Both the position numbers and the translations under genes were made by a program. The notes beneath the pieces were generated by a model, which saw only the letters and a program-made list of their open reading frames with translations, did no database searches and had not been told where the DNA came from. A stretch of 64,000 nucleotides of DNA from Paludibaculum sp. Its GTDB lineage: Bacteria > Acidobacteriota > Terriglobia > Bryobacterales > Bryobacteraceae. This document shows, piece after piece, positions 46,754 to 55,163 of this stretch (position 1 is the stretch's first letter; every line of letters starts with the position of its first letter). The stretch is taken from positions 1-64,000 of the forward strand of contig JARKQJ010000198.1 of NCBI GenBank assembly GCA_029973955.1, given 5' to 3'.

Positions 46754-48019
46754 CTACAGCGCTTGCCGCATGAGACGGATCGCGTCCACAATGCGGCCCG
46801 TTTCTTCAAACCCGTAAGACAACCGAAGCTGGCGAAGGCCCTTCTCCGCAATGTCGCCGCGGGGGTGGACGCAGTATTGGCCGGGGATGTAGATCACTCG
46901 CGGCTGCGCCGGGTCCGCGGGGTTCGACAGACGTTCGAAGAACTTCGAGCCGGGCTCGGTGCGCGTGTCGCGGAAGGTGGGGTAGAAATAGAAGCCCGCC
47001 GAACCGCCGCGCAGCTCTTCCAGGTGGGGGCCGAGTTCAGAGTGAATCGCCGCGCTCACGGCCAGGGCTTTTTCGCGGTAACCGGCGTTCACCGCCGCGA
47101 GCTGCGCTTCAATGTGATGGTCCAACAGGTAGGCCGCCATGTCCTGCACGAAGAGAGGCGCGCTGAAGCCGGTGTCGGCGGTCTTCTGCACCATGGCGGT
47201 CATCAGTTCGCCGGCGGGGCCGGCGAGGTAGCCGATGCGCAACGCCGGGGCGAGCACCTTGGAAAGCGTTCCGATCTCGTAGGCAACGCCGAGCGGGTCT
47301 TCGGGCAGCACGGAACGGAAGGGCACGCCGGCGGGGTCGTGCAGGAGCAGTTCATAAGCCAGGTCGTAGAAAACCGGAATGCGGCGGTTTTGTTTTTGAC
47401 TGATGGCCGCGGCTGCGTCGAGCAGGGCCCGGCGGCGCGCGTTCGAGAGGATCGTGCAGGACGGGTTATTGACGGTGACGAAATAGAAGAACGAGATGCG
47501 TTCCGCCTCGTCTCCCAGCTCTGAGATCTTTCGGTCCAGCGCGGCCAGGCACGGCCCTTCGGTGTCTTCCGGAACGGCGACGAAGCGGAAGCCCTTGCGC
47601 TCCAGTGTGTCGGAGTAGATGTAATAGTTCGGGTCGGCGGTGACGACGATGCCGGTGGGCAGCAGATCGGTGAGCGCGTCGAGAATACTGGTGGCGCCGC
47701 ACGGCCCGATGGCGATGCGGTAGCGGTCCGGCAGCGGCGACTGCCGGCGCGCGAGGAAGCCGCGCAAGGCCCGCACCAGATTGGGCGAGCCCGCCGCTCC
47801 ACCGTAGTTGAACGCCTGGCGGTAGGTGCCGGTGTCGGAGGAGACTGCCCGCAGCGCGGTGTGGAAGAGGTCCACCGGGATGGTCTTTTCGTTCACATAT
47901 CCGACGCCGAGATTGATGTCGACGCCGTCGCGGAAGGTGTGCGCGAAATCCGCCATCATGCGGTTGAAGTGCGAGGGCGCGGTGGAAGCCGCGCCGTAGC
48001 CGGAGAGCCGGACGTCCAT
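46754..48019 (-). CDS. PLP-dependent class I/II aminotransferase
   Basis: 421 residues with the fold-type I plan. The pyridoxal-binding lysine lies in IGTLSKVLAPALRIGYLAGP, the Asn/Asp/Tyr contacts in VNNPSCTIL and FYDLAYELLLHD, and the carboxylate-binding Arg in LRLSYGFEE. It resembles the aminotransferase part of 2-aminoadipate/valine-pyruvate-type enzymes without an HTH domain. The substrate is unknown. It begins 8 bases after the stop of the 1264-residue TPR gene, so it shares that transcript. Confidence 0.88.
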   Translation of the reverse strand: MDVRLSGYGAASTAPSHFNRMMADFAHTFRDGVDINLGVGYVNEKTIPVDLFHTALRAVSSDTGTYRQAFNYGGAAGSPNLVRALRGFLARRQSPLPDRYRIAIGPCGATSILDALTDLLPTGIVVTADPNYYIYSDTLERKGFRFVAVPEDTEGPCLAALDRKISELGDEAERISFFYFVTVNNPSCTILSNARRRALLDAAAAISQKQNRRIPVFYDLAYELLLHDPAGVPFRSVLPEDPLGVAYEIGTLSKVLAPALRIGYLAGPAGELMTAMVQKTADTGFSAPLFVQDMAAYLLDHHIEAQLAAVNAGYREKALAVSAAIHSELGPHLEELRGGSAGFYFYPTFRDTRTEPGSKFFERLSNPADPAQPRVIYIPGQYCVHPRGDIAEKGLRQLRLSYGFEETGRIVDAIRLMRQAL

Positions 48020-48027
48020 GTCTTCTA

Positions 48028-51000
48028 TTATTTCGAACCTGACACCAGGAGGCTCTGATACTGCCGCACGGCGGCGGGCAGCCCTTCCCCGCCGGTGAGT
48101 TCGCGGATGGCCCGATCGGCTTCGAGCGGCCCGATTTCATTACGCGCAAAGCGGTTCATCGTATCGCGCAGGCGCAGCACCTGCTGCTGCACGGGCGCCG
48201 TGGCTTTGGCGAGCGGCGCCGCCGGCAGCACGGCGGGCCCTTCACTGCCGATGAGCTTCGTATTGAAATCCTTCACCAGCGTGCGGCAGGCCTCCTGCAA
48301 CTTGAGGTAGTCCGGCTTCGCGCCGGACGCGCCGGTGAGATGCGAAACCTTGAAGGCGGTCACCTCGCCGGCCTGTTTGGCCGAGCCGGGCATGATGTTC
48401 TCGAAATCGGCGTGCGGCACGCCGCGGCGGCCGATCCAGGCCGGATCGACATACGCCTCTCCATGGGCCGAGGACGTGAAGTTCACGAAGCCCTCGCTGG
48501 TGGGGCGGCCCGTACCGCCGTAGACCTTGTCGAACGAAGTCTGCAAATGCTGTTGGCCGGCGCGAGTGTAATCGCTGATCGGGATCACTTCCGGCTTGCC
48601 TCCTGGCGGCGTGCGCGTGACGTTGTTGCGGTGCCAGGTCTCCCACACCGGGTTCTTCATGGGCGCGCCGTTGGGCGCGCGGATGAAGCGCGGCGGCTCG
48701 ACGAGTCCGATGTCGACGTCCATGCCCACCTTGCCGGCGGAGGCCGAGTTGGTATAGCTCCTGATCTCCAGTGGCGAGTAACCGCTCCTGGCCATGCCCT
48801 GCTGGAAGTCGCGCTGCACTTCGGCCATGAGCTGCTCGTCGTAGCGCAGGAAGGCTTTGATGACGGCGGGGTTGTTGGCGCGCATCTGGTTGAGCGCCAT
48901 CTTGGCGGCCTGATCGCATTTGATGGCCTTGGCGGCTTCAACGGCCTTGGCATTGAGATCGGCCAGGAGGCGCGGATCGGCGTTGCGTCCGGCGAGTTGG
49001 ACGTTCTCGACGCGCTCCTGAAAGAGCTTGGCCTTGGCCCGGCCCATGGCCAGACGTGCGGCGTGTTGAGATTCGGCGATCTGCTCCTGCACGCTGGGCC
49101 ACTTCTGGGGCGACGGCGCGGGGCGCGCGCTCAGCGCCTTGCCGAGAATGGGCGCTACCACTTTCTGCGCCAGCAGAATCATCGCCGCGGTTTCCACCGC
49201 TCCCTGTGCCGCGCCCTGGAGGCCGGCCTGCTGGTAGCCGTCGTAGGCGGAGAGCGCCACCATCGCCGCCGGGTGCACGGCCGAGATCGCGCCGCGCGTG
49301 CCGCCGATGACGGCGCCTTTCAGTCCACCGTCCAGGCCGCCCTCGATCGCACCGGTGACGCCCATGTAGCCAATAAGGTAAGTGGCGCCCACGGGCACGG
49401 AGATGGCCATGGCCGCGATGGCGGCGCCGGTCTTCACCTTCTCGGCGTAGGTCAACGCATAGTCGGCCTTCTGCGCCTGATCCTGGTACATCTCGCCGCG
49501 CTTGGTCCAGAGCTGCTTCGACTTTTCCGCCAGCACGTTGACGGTGCTCTGCACGCCCTCGGTGTTGCCTTGCGCGATGGCCGCGCCGACAGTCTTCAAG
49601 ACCTCCGAGCGTTCGGCGTCCCTGAGTTCCTTCGGGAACAGCGCGAGAATGCGCGGGATGGCGGCGAGAGCCTCTTCGCGCTTCTGGTAGTCGCGCGCGG
49701 CAGCCTGCGACTGCGCGGCCATGTACTGGAAATTCCAGTCGTCGTACTCGGTGCGCGTGCGCGTCCACTGGCCCGTCTCCATGGTGGTCTGATTGTCGCG
49801 CTCGGCCTGGAGGTTGGCGTCCATCACCATGGCGAGGTATTGGTAGCGCTCGCGGTCGGCGGGCGAGGCGTTGATGGCGGCGCCGCGATATTCGTCGCGC
49901 TTCGCCTCGAAATACTTCTGGTTCTCTTTGGCGAAGGCGATGGCTTCCAGCTTGGCCTCCTTCTGCGTCTGCGCGTCGAAGATGGCGTTGAGCACTTCGT
50001 CGGACTTCGCGCCGGCTTCGGCTTGGGATTGTGCGCGGCCGGCAGCGCCCTGCGCGGCGCTGGCGCGGATGGCGGCCACCTGTTCGGGCGTCAACTGGCG
50101 CAGATCGTAGGTGTAGAAGAAGTGTGTGTAGCCGCCGGGCGTGGCGATTTCCACCTTCAGCTTGAAGGGCACCAGGGTCTTGAACTGGCCGGCGCTGGGC
50201 GTGCGGATGCCGATGGTGCCGTCGCGGGCGGGCTGGAGCGGGGTGATGCTCGCGTAGTTCTCGGGGTTGCTGGCCGGGTCGAGGAAGATGCGGGCGCAAT
50301 CGCTCTTCTCGCCGCCGGAGAGAATCTCGGGGTGCTCGACGTTGGCGCAGGAGAGATGGATGGGCGTGGAGTATTCGAAGTCGAGCGTCTTGTTGGTGGG
50401 CAGCAGCGGAGGGGGCGGTGTCCAACGGAGTTCGGCCAGCGCCGAGGCGCGCGAGGGTTTGGTGTCGCCGGGCCGGGTCCAGGAGTGGTTGGCGGAGCCC
50501 TTGGCAAAACCCTCGGAGACGATGTGGGAGAAGAGCCACTGGCCGTCGGACTGCTTGGGGTTGTTGTCGGCCTTGGCGTCGATCAGCACCCAGTAGGTTC
50601 CGCCGGAGGGCGGGCCTTTGACGAAGCGGGCGGCCTCTTCGTTGAGCTTCCGGGCACGGGCGCGGTGCGTGAGCGGATCCGGCGGATCGCCCAAGGCTTC
50701 GATCTCGCGGGCCAGTTGATTCAGGCGGATGTCGAGCGCGGCGACGGAATTGCGGTGGACGCCGGCCACGTCCATGGCCTCGCGCACGGCATCGTCGTCC
50801 TGGAGTCCGGCGGCGGTGATGGCTTCTTCGTAGGCGTTGTTGAAAGTGATCAGCGCACGCTGCAGAGCGCCGCGCGTTTCAAGGAAGCTGTTGAGCTTCG
50901 GAGTGAGCTTGTTGAAGTACTCGGCCACGGGCTGGCAGGGATACTCGAAGACTGGCGCCCAGATGAGTTCGAACCTCTGCTCGTCCTCTGCGGACATGGG

Positions 51001-51822
51001 GCCGCGCAACAGGCGAACCGCTTCCTTGGCGGCGCGCATGGCGGCGTCGAAGGCGGCGGGGCCGATGTGATTGATGTCGAGGTTCTCGGGTAGATAGGCG
51101 GGCGGACCGGGAGGAGGGGCGGGCAGCGGCGGCAGTGCTGCCGGCTGGACGGGGAAGGGCCACTTGGCAAAGGCGGCCTGCGGGATGGCGAGCCTGTCGA
51201 TGGAGGCTGAGTAGGCGGCGGCTGGCGCCGGCGGCGCCGCGGGAGCCGCTGCCGGCGCGGGGGCGGGCGGTGGAGTGGACGCCACCGGCAGCTTGGCGAG
51301 TTCGTTCCTGGCGTTGGCTGCGTAGGCGCCCGCCGGCTCGATGGAAAGAGATCTGTTGAGGTCCGCCGCCGCAGCAGCGGTGTTGCCGAGGCGGGAGTGG
51401 AGGAGGCCGCGGGAGTAGTAGGCGGGGGCGTTGTTGGGGTCGAGTTCGATGGACCGGTTGTAGTCGGCGAGAGCGGCCTGAGCGTTGCCGGTCTGGTATT
51501 GAAGGCCGGCGCGGTTCATGTAGGCGTTGGAGTAGTTGGGATCGAGCGCGATGGCGCGGTTGTAGTTCTCGAATGCCTTGGCCGGTTGGTTGAGACCTTT
51601 GTAGGAGGAGCCGCGGCCGACATAGGCTTTGGGGTTATTGGGGTCCAGCGAGATGGACTTGTCGTAAGCCTGGATGGCCTCGGCGTACTTCCTGTCCCGA
51701 AAGAGTTCGTTGGCTTTTTGGCGCCAATCCTCCGCGGTGGACTGTGCGAAGAGACTGGCTGTGAGCAGACACACTACGGCGCCGCGTTGGAGATAGGAAG
51801 ACCGAGATGCAGCATGCATCAT
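48028..51822 (-). CDS. Giant secreted TPR protein with glycine-zipper segment and unrecognised C-terminal domain
   Basis: 1264 residues. A signal peptide (VVCLLTASLFAQS) is followed by at least four TPR units (about 30-165; AEAIQAYDKSISLDPNNPKA and similar), a Pro/Ala-rich linker (about 170-240) and a long helical/beta region to about 800. At about 815-900 is a glycine-rich hydrophobic segment (GAIEGGLDGGLKGAVIGG; GLQGAAQGAVETAAMILLA), like the pre-toxin regions of polymorphic toxins. The last ~330 residues contain SASAGKVGMDVDIGLVEP and FTSSAHGEAYVDPAWIG, suggestive of a catalytic domain but unassigned. A strong AGGAGGTG precedes the ATG. No immunity-like gene follows; the aminotransferase is 8 bases downstream. 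Confidence 0.8.
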   Translation of the reverse strand: MMHAASRSSYLQRGAVVCLLTASLFAQSTAEDWRQKANELFRDRKYAEAIQAYDKSISLDPNNPKAYVGRGSSYKGLNQPAKAFENYNRAIALDPNYSNAYMNRAGLQYQTGNAQAALADYNRSIELDPNNAPAYYSRGLLHSRLGNTAAAAADLNRSLSIEPAGAYAANARNELAKLPVASTPPPAPAPAAAPAAPPAPAAAYSASIDRLAIPQAAFAKWPFPVQPAALPPLPAPPPGPPAYLPENLDINHIGPAAFDAAMRAAKEAVRLLRGPMSAEDEQRFELIWAPVFEYPCQPVAEYFNKLTPKLNSFLETRGALQRALITFNNAYEEAITAAGLQDDDAVREAMDVAGVHRNSVAALDIRLNQLAREIEALGDPPDPLTHRARARKLNEEAARFVKGPPSGGTYWVLIDAKADNNPKQSDGQWLFSHIVSEGFAKGSANHSWTRPGDTKPSRASALAELRWTPPPPLLPTNKTLDFEYSTPIHLSCANVEHPEILSGGEKSDCARIFLDPASNPENYASITPLQPARDGTIGIRTPSAGQFKTLVPFKLKVEIATPGGYTHFFYTYDLRQLTPEQVAAIRASAAQGAAGRAQSQAEAGAKSDEVLNAIFDAQTQKEAKLEAIAFAKENQKYFEAKRDEYRGAAINASPADRERYQYLAMVMDANLQAERDNQTTMETGQWTRTRTEYDDWNFQYMAAQSQAAARDYQKREEALAAIPRILALFPKELRDAERSEVLKTVGAAIAQGNTEGVQSTVNVLAEKSKQLWTKRGEMYQDQAQKADYALTYAEKVKTGAAIAAMAISVPVGATYLIGYMGVTGAIEGGLDGGLKGAVIGGTRGAISAVHPAAMVALSAYDGYQQAGLQGAAQGAVETAAMILLAQKVVAPILGKALSARPAPSPQKWPSVQEQIAESQHAARLAMGRAKAKLFQERVENVQLAGRNADPRLLADLNAKAVEAAKAIKCDQAAKMALNQMRANNPAVIKAFLRYDEQLMAEVQRDFQQGMARSGYSPLEIRSYTNSASAGKVGMDVDIGLVEPPRFIRAPNGAPMKNPVWETWHRNNVTRTPPGGKPEVIPISDYTRAGQQHLQTSFDKVYGGTGRPTSEGFVNFTSSAHGEAYVDPAWIGRRGVPHADFENIMPGSAKQAGEVTAFKVSHLTGASGAKPDYLKLQEACRTLVKDFNTKLIGSEGPAVLPAAPLAKATAPVQQQVLRLRDTMNRFARNEIGPLEADRAIRELTGGEGLPAAVRQYQSLLVSGSK

Positions 51823-51872
51823 TTCAGAGCACCTCCTCCGATACCGGCACCAGTATATTGCAGGTATCGCCC

Positions 51873-51910
51873 GGGGCCTCCACCCGCAATGGGAGAGGCC
51901 CCGTATTTTT
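51873..51910 (+). terminator. Terminator-like hairpin upstream of the giant TPR gene
   Basis: GGGGCCTC (51873-51880), 14-base loop, GAGGCCCC (51895-51902), then GTATTTTT (51903-51910). It would terminate a plus-strand transcript, yet no plus-strand gene precedes it; seen from the minus strand it lies about 50 bases upstream of the start codon and could act as a leader structure. Confidence 0.4.
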
Positions 51911-52179
51911 CGGGCTCATCAGGACTTACCTTAAGCGCGTATGACCTCGCTTCCCCGAAGGGATTTGAGGCAGCCTGGATTGAAACCGCCGAAGCGGCCG
52001 CCTTACTGAAGGCGATGTTTGGGGACTCGCTGGCCAGCGGTTCTTACCCCGCACAAAGTATCCCACACCGAAAAAAGCGTTTTCGTGCAACTGTATGATT
52101 CTAAAAGTGCATTTTCTTGAACTGGCTTTTGCCGGCGGCGCGAAAAGCTGTTCTCCGGCGAGGGAGGGCGCCCAGACGG

Positions 52180-52213
52180 GCGGTGGAGGTGGCGGTGGAG
52201 GTGGCGGTGGACG
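52180..52213. repeat. Short tandem repeat, 12-base period
   Basis: Nearly three copies of the unit GGCGGTGGAGGT lie about 70 bases upstream of the carrier gene start. Simple-sequence repeats like this can slip during replication; here it is non-coding if the TTG start at 52282 is right. Confidence 0.7.
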
Positions 52214-52281
52214 TGGGGTGGATATGCCCGTGCGCGGCGGCCGTGCAAGCTGTAGAATACGCCAAAGCCCGGGAGGGACGA

Positions 52282-53613
52282 TTGAACGAACAACCGGTAG
52301 AGGGAAGCGCGCCGGAGCGGTCGCGGCTGGAGAAGCTGCTCGGTCTCATCACGAAGGTGGAGCGAGGCGAAGGAGCAGGCGCGCTGCTGCTGGCGCTGAA
52401 CTTCTTTTTGCTGCTGAGCGCCTACTATCTGCTGAAGACGGTGCGCGAGGCGCTGATCCTGACGGAGAGCGGAGCGGAGGTGAAGACGTACTCCGCGGCG
52501 GGGCAGGCGCTGCTGCTGCTGGCGATTGTGCCTCTCTTCGGGATGCTGGCTTCGAAGGTGAACCGGATTCAGTTGATTCAGGCGGTGACGCTGTTCTTCG
52601 CCTCCAACCTGGTGGTGTTCTATGTGCTGGGGGAGGCCGGAGTGCATGAGGGGGTGGTCTATTTCCTCTGGGTGGGGATCTTCAACACGCTGGGGATCGC
52701 GCAGTTCTGGGCATTTGCGAATGACCTGTACGATCCGGCGCAGGGCAAGCGGCTGTTTCCCTTGATCGGGTTGGGCGCATCGTTGGGCGCGTGGGTGGGC
52801 GCGGTGCTGAGCGGACGGCTGATCGCGCGCCTGGGCCCGTACCCGCTGATGATGATCGCGGCCGGGCTGCTGGTGGTGTGCGTGCTGGTCTCGCGGTCGA
52901 TTCACCAGCGGGCGGCGCGGAGCCACACGCCGGAAGAGAGCGCGGCAGCGGAGAAGCCGCTTGGCAAGGAAGACGGGTTCAGCCTGATCATGAATGACCG
53001 CTACCTGCTGCTGATCGCAGTGGTGACGGTGCTGCTGAACATCATCAACACTTCGGGTGAGTTCATCCTGGGCAAGATTGTGATGGAAGCGGCCGCGCAG
53101 GCCTTCCCTGGCGGCAGTGAGGTGTTCGAAGCGCGCGAGAAGTTCGTGGGCGCTTTTTATGGCGACTACTTCGGATGGGCGAACCTGCTCGGCCTGCTGC
53201 TGCAGAGCTTCGCGGTATCGCGGATCATCGGGGTGATCGGTGTAGGCGGGGCGCTGATGGTGGGTCCGATGCTGGCGATGGCGGGCTACTCGCTGATGGC
53301 CTGGGCGCCGGCGCTCGGCGTGATCCGGGTGTTGAAGATCCTGGACAATTCCAACGACTACTCTCTGCAAAAGACCGCGATGCAGGCGCTGTTCCTGCCC
53401 ACCAGCCGGGAGGCAAAGTACAAGGCCAAGACGGCCATCGACGCCTTCTTCATGCGGCTGGGCGACATGACGCAGGCCGGCATAGTGTATGTGGGCACGG
53501 CGATGTCGATGAGCATTGCGATGTTCTCTGGGCTGAATGTGCTGCTGACGGTTTGCTGGATGGGAACGGTGTGGCGGCTGCGCAAAGAGCTGCGGCTGAA
53601 GATGGGGGAGTGA
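52282..53613 (+). CDS. ATP/ADP-translocase-like nucleotide carrier (NTT/AAA family)
   Basis: 443 residues from TTG at 52282, chosen because GGAGGG lies 5 bases upstream; the open frame extends further upstream but that part is Arg/Val repeat-like noise. About 11-12 hydrophobic segments. Conserved features recall bacterial and plastid nucleotide translocases: FLLLSAYYLLKTVREALILT followed by GAEVKTYSA, and IAQFWAFANDLYDPAQGKRLFP, then GLGASLGAWVGAVLSG. True energy parasites use it to import host ATP; free-living bacteria carry MFS relatives of unknown substrate. Specificity is not decided here. Confidence 0.78.
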   Translation: MNEQPVEGSAPERSRLEKLLGLITKVERGEGAGALLLALNFFLLLSAYYLLKTVREALILTESGAEVKTYSAAGQALLLLAIVPLFGMLASKVNRIQLIQAVTLFFASNLVVFYVLGEAGVHEGVVYFLWVGIFNTLGIAQFWAFANDLYDPAQGKRLFPLIGLGASLGAWVGAVLSGRLIARLGPYPLMMIAAGLLVVCVLVSRSIHQRAARSHTPEESAAAEKPLGKEDGFSLIMNDRYLLLIAVVTVLLNIINTSGEFILGKIVMEAAAQAFPGGSEVFEAREKFVGAFYGDYFGWANLLGLLLQSFAVSRIIGVIGVGGALMVGPMLAMAGYSLMAWAPALGVIRVLKILDNSNDYSLQKTAMQALFLPTSREAKYKAKTAIDAFFMRLGDMTQAGIVYVGTAMSMSIAMFSGLNVLLTVCWMGTVWRLRKELRLKMGE

Positions 53614-53623
53614 GCGGCGCCGG

Positions 53624-54373
53624 TTAGCGCTTCGAAGATCTGCGTGTGGTTGTGGCGGGCTTGGGTTTGGGGTTGTAGAGATCGGGCGGCTCGGCCAAGG
53701 TGGCGCAGGCCAGGCTGATCCAGCGCCAGCGGCCCTTGGGGTCCTTTTCAAAGAACGCACGGTGGGCGGCGGGGCTATAGACGTCGCGGGAGAGGACGAA
53801 GGCGCGCGGGGCGGCGGGGTGGCGCACTTCCAGGAACTGATCCGCCGGGATGCGCACCGGCGGCTTGAGCGGGGTGGCCAGGGGCAGGATGGCGTGGGTG
53901 ACCTGGGCGAGCTGCGCGGCGTTCATCCGGGGTTCGGCCAGCAAGGGGATGTTTTGGCGCAGGGCCACAACGTGGCCGAGGATGTCGAGGTTCGGGGGGA
54001 AGTGCGTATAGACGTAGGAGACCGCGAAGAGGCTGGGCGAGTAGAAGGTACCGCCGAGAGAGAAGAGGCGGTCGAGCACTTCCCAGAGGGGGCTGGCGGT
54101 GGATTGGGCTTTCCAATAGCGATGGAAGGCGGCGGGGCCCTTGCCGCTATCGAATTCGACACGGAAGGTGGAGAGCATCATCGCCTCGAGCGGCTTGCAG
54201 TCGCGGGCGGCGGCTGCGGCGCGGATGCGCCGGAGCAGGGCGGAGAGGGCAGCGTCGCGGGCGGACTGGTCTTCGGGCGGCAACACGGGGAGGGCCGATT
54301 CAGATGCATGGATGGCGGCGGCGGGCAGAAGCGAGAGCCAGCGGCGGCGGGAGAGATGGCTGGGCTTACTCAT
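53624..54373 (-). CDS. Secreted hypothetical protein linked to a sortase gene, 249 aa
   Basis: Start at the ATG 54373, which gives a twin-Arg-like leader (HLSRRRWLSLLPAAAIHASE). The mature part has helices (AALSALLRRIRAAAAARDCK) and later strands (TFYSPSLFAVSYVYTHFP; ASPAAHRAFFEK-like), and ends in a basic tail KPATTTRRSSKR. No LPXTG-like sorting signal is present. It overlaps the upstream sortase gene by 8 bases, so the two are co-translated. An SH3-like or scaffold role is not supported by anything specific. Confidence 0.65.
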   Translation of the reverse strand: MSKPSHLSRRRWLSLLPAAAIHASESALPVLPPEDQSARDAALSALLRRIRAAAAARDCKPLEAMMLSTFRVEFDSGKGPAAFHRYWKAQSTASPLWEVLDRLFSLGGTFYSPSLFAVSYVYTHFPPNLDILGHVVALRQNIPLLAEPRMNAAQLAQVTHAILPLATPLKPPVRIPADQFLEVRHPAAPRAFVLSRDVYSPAAHRAFFEKDPKGRWRWISLACATLAEPPDLYNPKPKPATTTRRSSKR

Positions 54374-55064
54374 CTGCGTGGGTGGCCGGCTCCGGCGGAG
54401 CGGGTGGGGCCGGAAGGCGGGAGCGGGTGTCGCCGGCGGGCACGGCGCGGACGATGAAGCGCAAAGGGGCGGAGCCGACGTATTCAAAGGGGAAGCAGGT
54501 GACGAGAGTGATGGCCGGGCCCTGGGATGGGTCGAGCACATGGACGGCTTCGGGCGGGTAGAGCTGAGCCCAGGTGACGCGGTAGCGGAATTCGCCGGCG
54601 TGGGAGACGAGGATGAACTCGTCGCCGGTGCGGATCCACTCGAGCTTGCGGAAGTGGGTGTTGCGATGGCCGGCGATGCCGATGTTGCCGGAGGAGCCGA
54701 TGAGGCCGGTGCCTTCGATGTGTCCGATGCTGCGATCGAGGGTGGCGTCGTCAGTGCCTTCGAGCAGGTCGTAGGAGAGGCCGAGGCGGGGGACGGCGAA
54801 GCGGCCCAGGAGGGCGCCGCGCGGGGGAGCGGGCTCAGGCTGGGCAGGCGCAGGGACAGGTGCCGGGGTAGCGGCAGGCTGAGGCTGCGTGGCCGCGTCG
54901 CGCGGGGTGGCCGCGGGGGGCCGGGGGGCGGGCGGGATGGGACGGTTCAGGAAGAGCTTTGGGGCGGTGGCGATGCCGACGCCGGCCAGCAAGGCAAGCA
55001 GGTGTGTGGCGGCGAGAGCCGCCCAACTCCTGGCGGAGCCTGGGCCATGGATGCAAATCCTCAT
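54366..55064 (-). CDS. Sortase (class D/E-like)
   Basis: 232 residues from the ATG at 55064. An N-terminal membrane anchor (AALAATHLLALLAGVGIAT) leads to a Pro/Ala-rich stalk (about 42-82) and the sortase barrel. Catalytic residues are His133 in IAGHRNTHFRKL, Cys190 in TLVTCFPFEYVG and Arg202 in APLRFIVRA. Sortases join secreted proteins to cell-surface acceptors by transpeptidation at LPXTG-like motifs; in diderm bacteria their function is poorly known. No substrate with a sorting signal is seen nearby. The gene overlaps the downstream 249-residue protein by 8 bases. Confidence 0.88.
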   Translation of the reverse strand: MRICIHGPGSARSWAALAATHLLALLAGVGIATAPKLFLNRPIPPAPRPPAATPRDAATQPQPAATPAPVPAPAQPEPAPPRGALLGRFAVPRLGLSYDLLEGTDDATLDRSIGHIEGTGLIGSSGNIGIAGHRNTHFRKLEWIRTGDEFILVSHAGEFRYRVTWAQLYPPEAVHVLDPSQGPAITLVTCFPFEYVGSAPLRFIVRAVPAGDTRSRLPAPPAPPEPATHADE

Positions 55065-55163
55065 GCGGCGGCGATTCGATAGGGGCGCCCCAAGGGGCCC
55101 TATGCCCAGGGTAACGCGGCGCAGGCCGGGGTGGGGGGACAAACCGGACCTGGGTGGGGGAAA

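Larger units (their letters stand above)
51823..52281. other. Intergenic region between divergent genes
   Basis: 459 bases with no convincing gene. It contains the ribosome-binding site of the minus-strand giant TPR gene, a terminator-like hairpin at 51873-51910, an AT-richer patch at about 52050-52130 that could hold promoters, and a 12-base-period repeat at 52180-52213 close to the carrier gene at 52282. Confidence 0.6.

Noticed and set aside
46754-48019. Immunity protein for the giant toxin-like protein
   Set aside because: The adjacent gene is a complete PLP aminotransferase, not a small immunity-type protein.
48340-51093. 917-codon open frame on the plus strand opposite the giant TPR gene
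   Set aside because: Composition (Gly, Arg, Leu, Val, His) is that of a reverse-strand shadow; the minus-strand frame has a signal peptide, TPR units and a strong ribosome-binding site.
52003-53760. 585-codon minus-strand frame opposite the nucleotide-carrier gene
   Set aside because: His/Arg/Gln-rich shadow translation; the plus strand shows membrane segments and family motifs.
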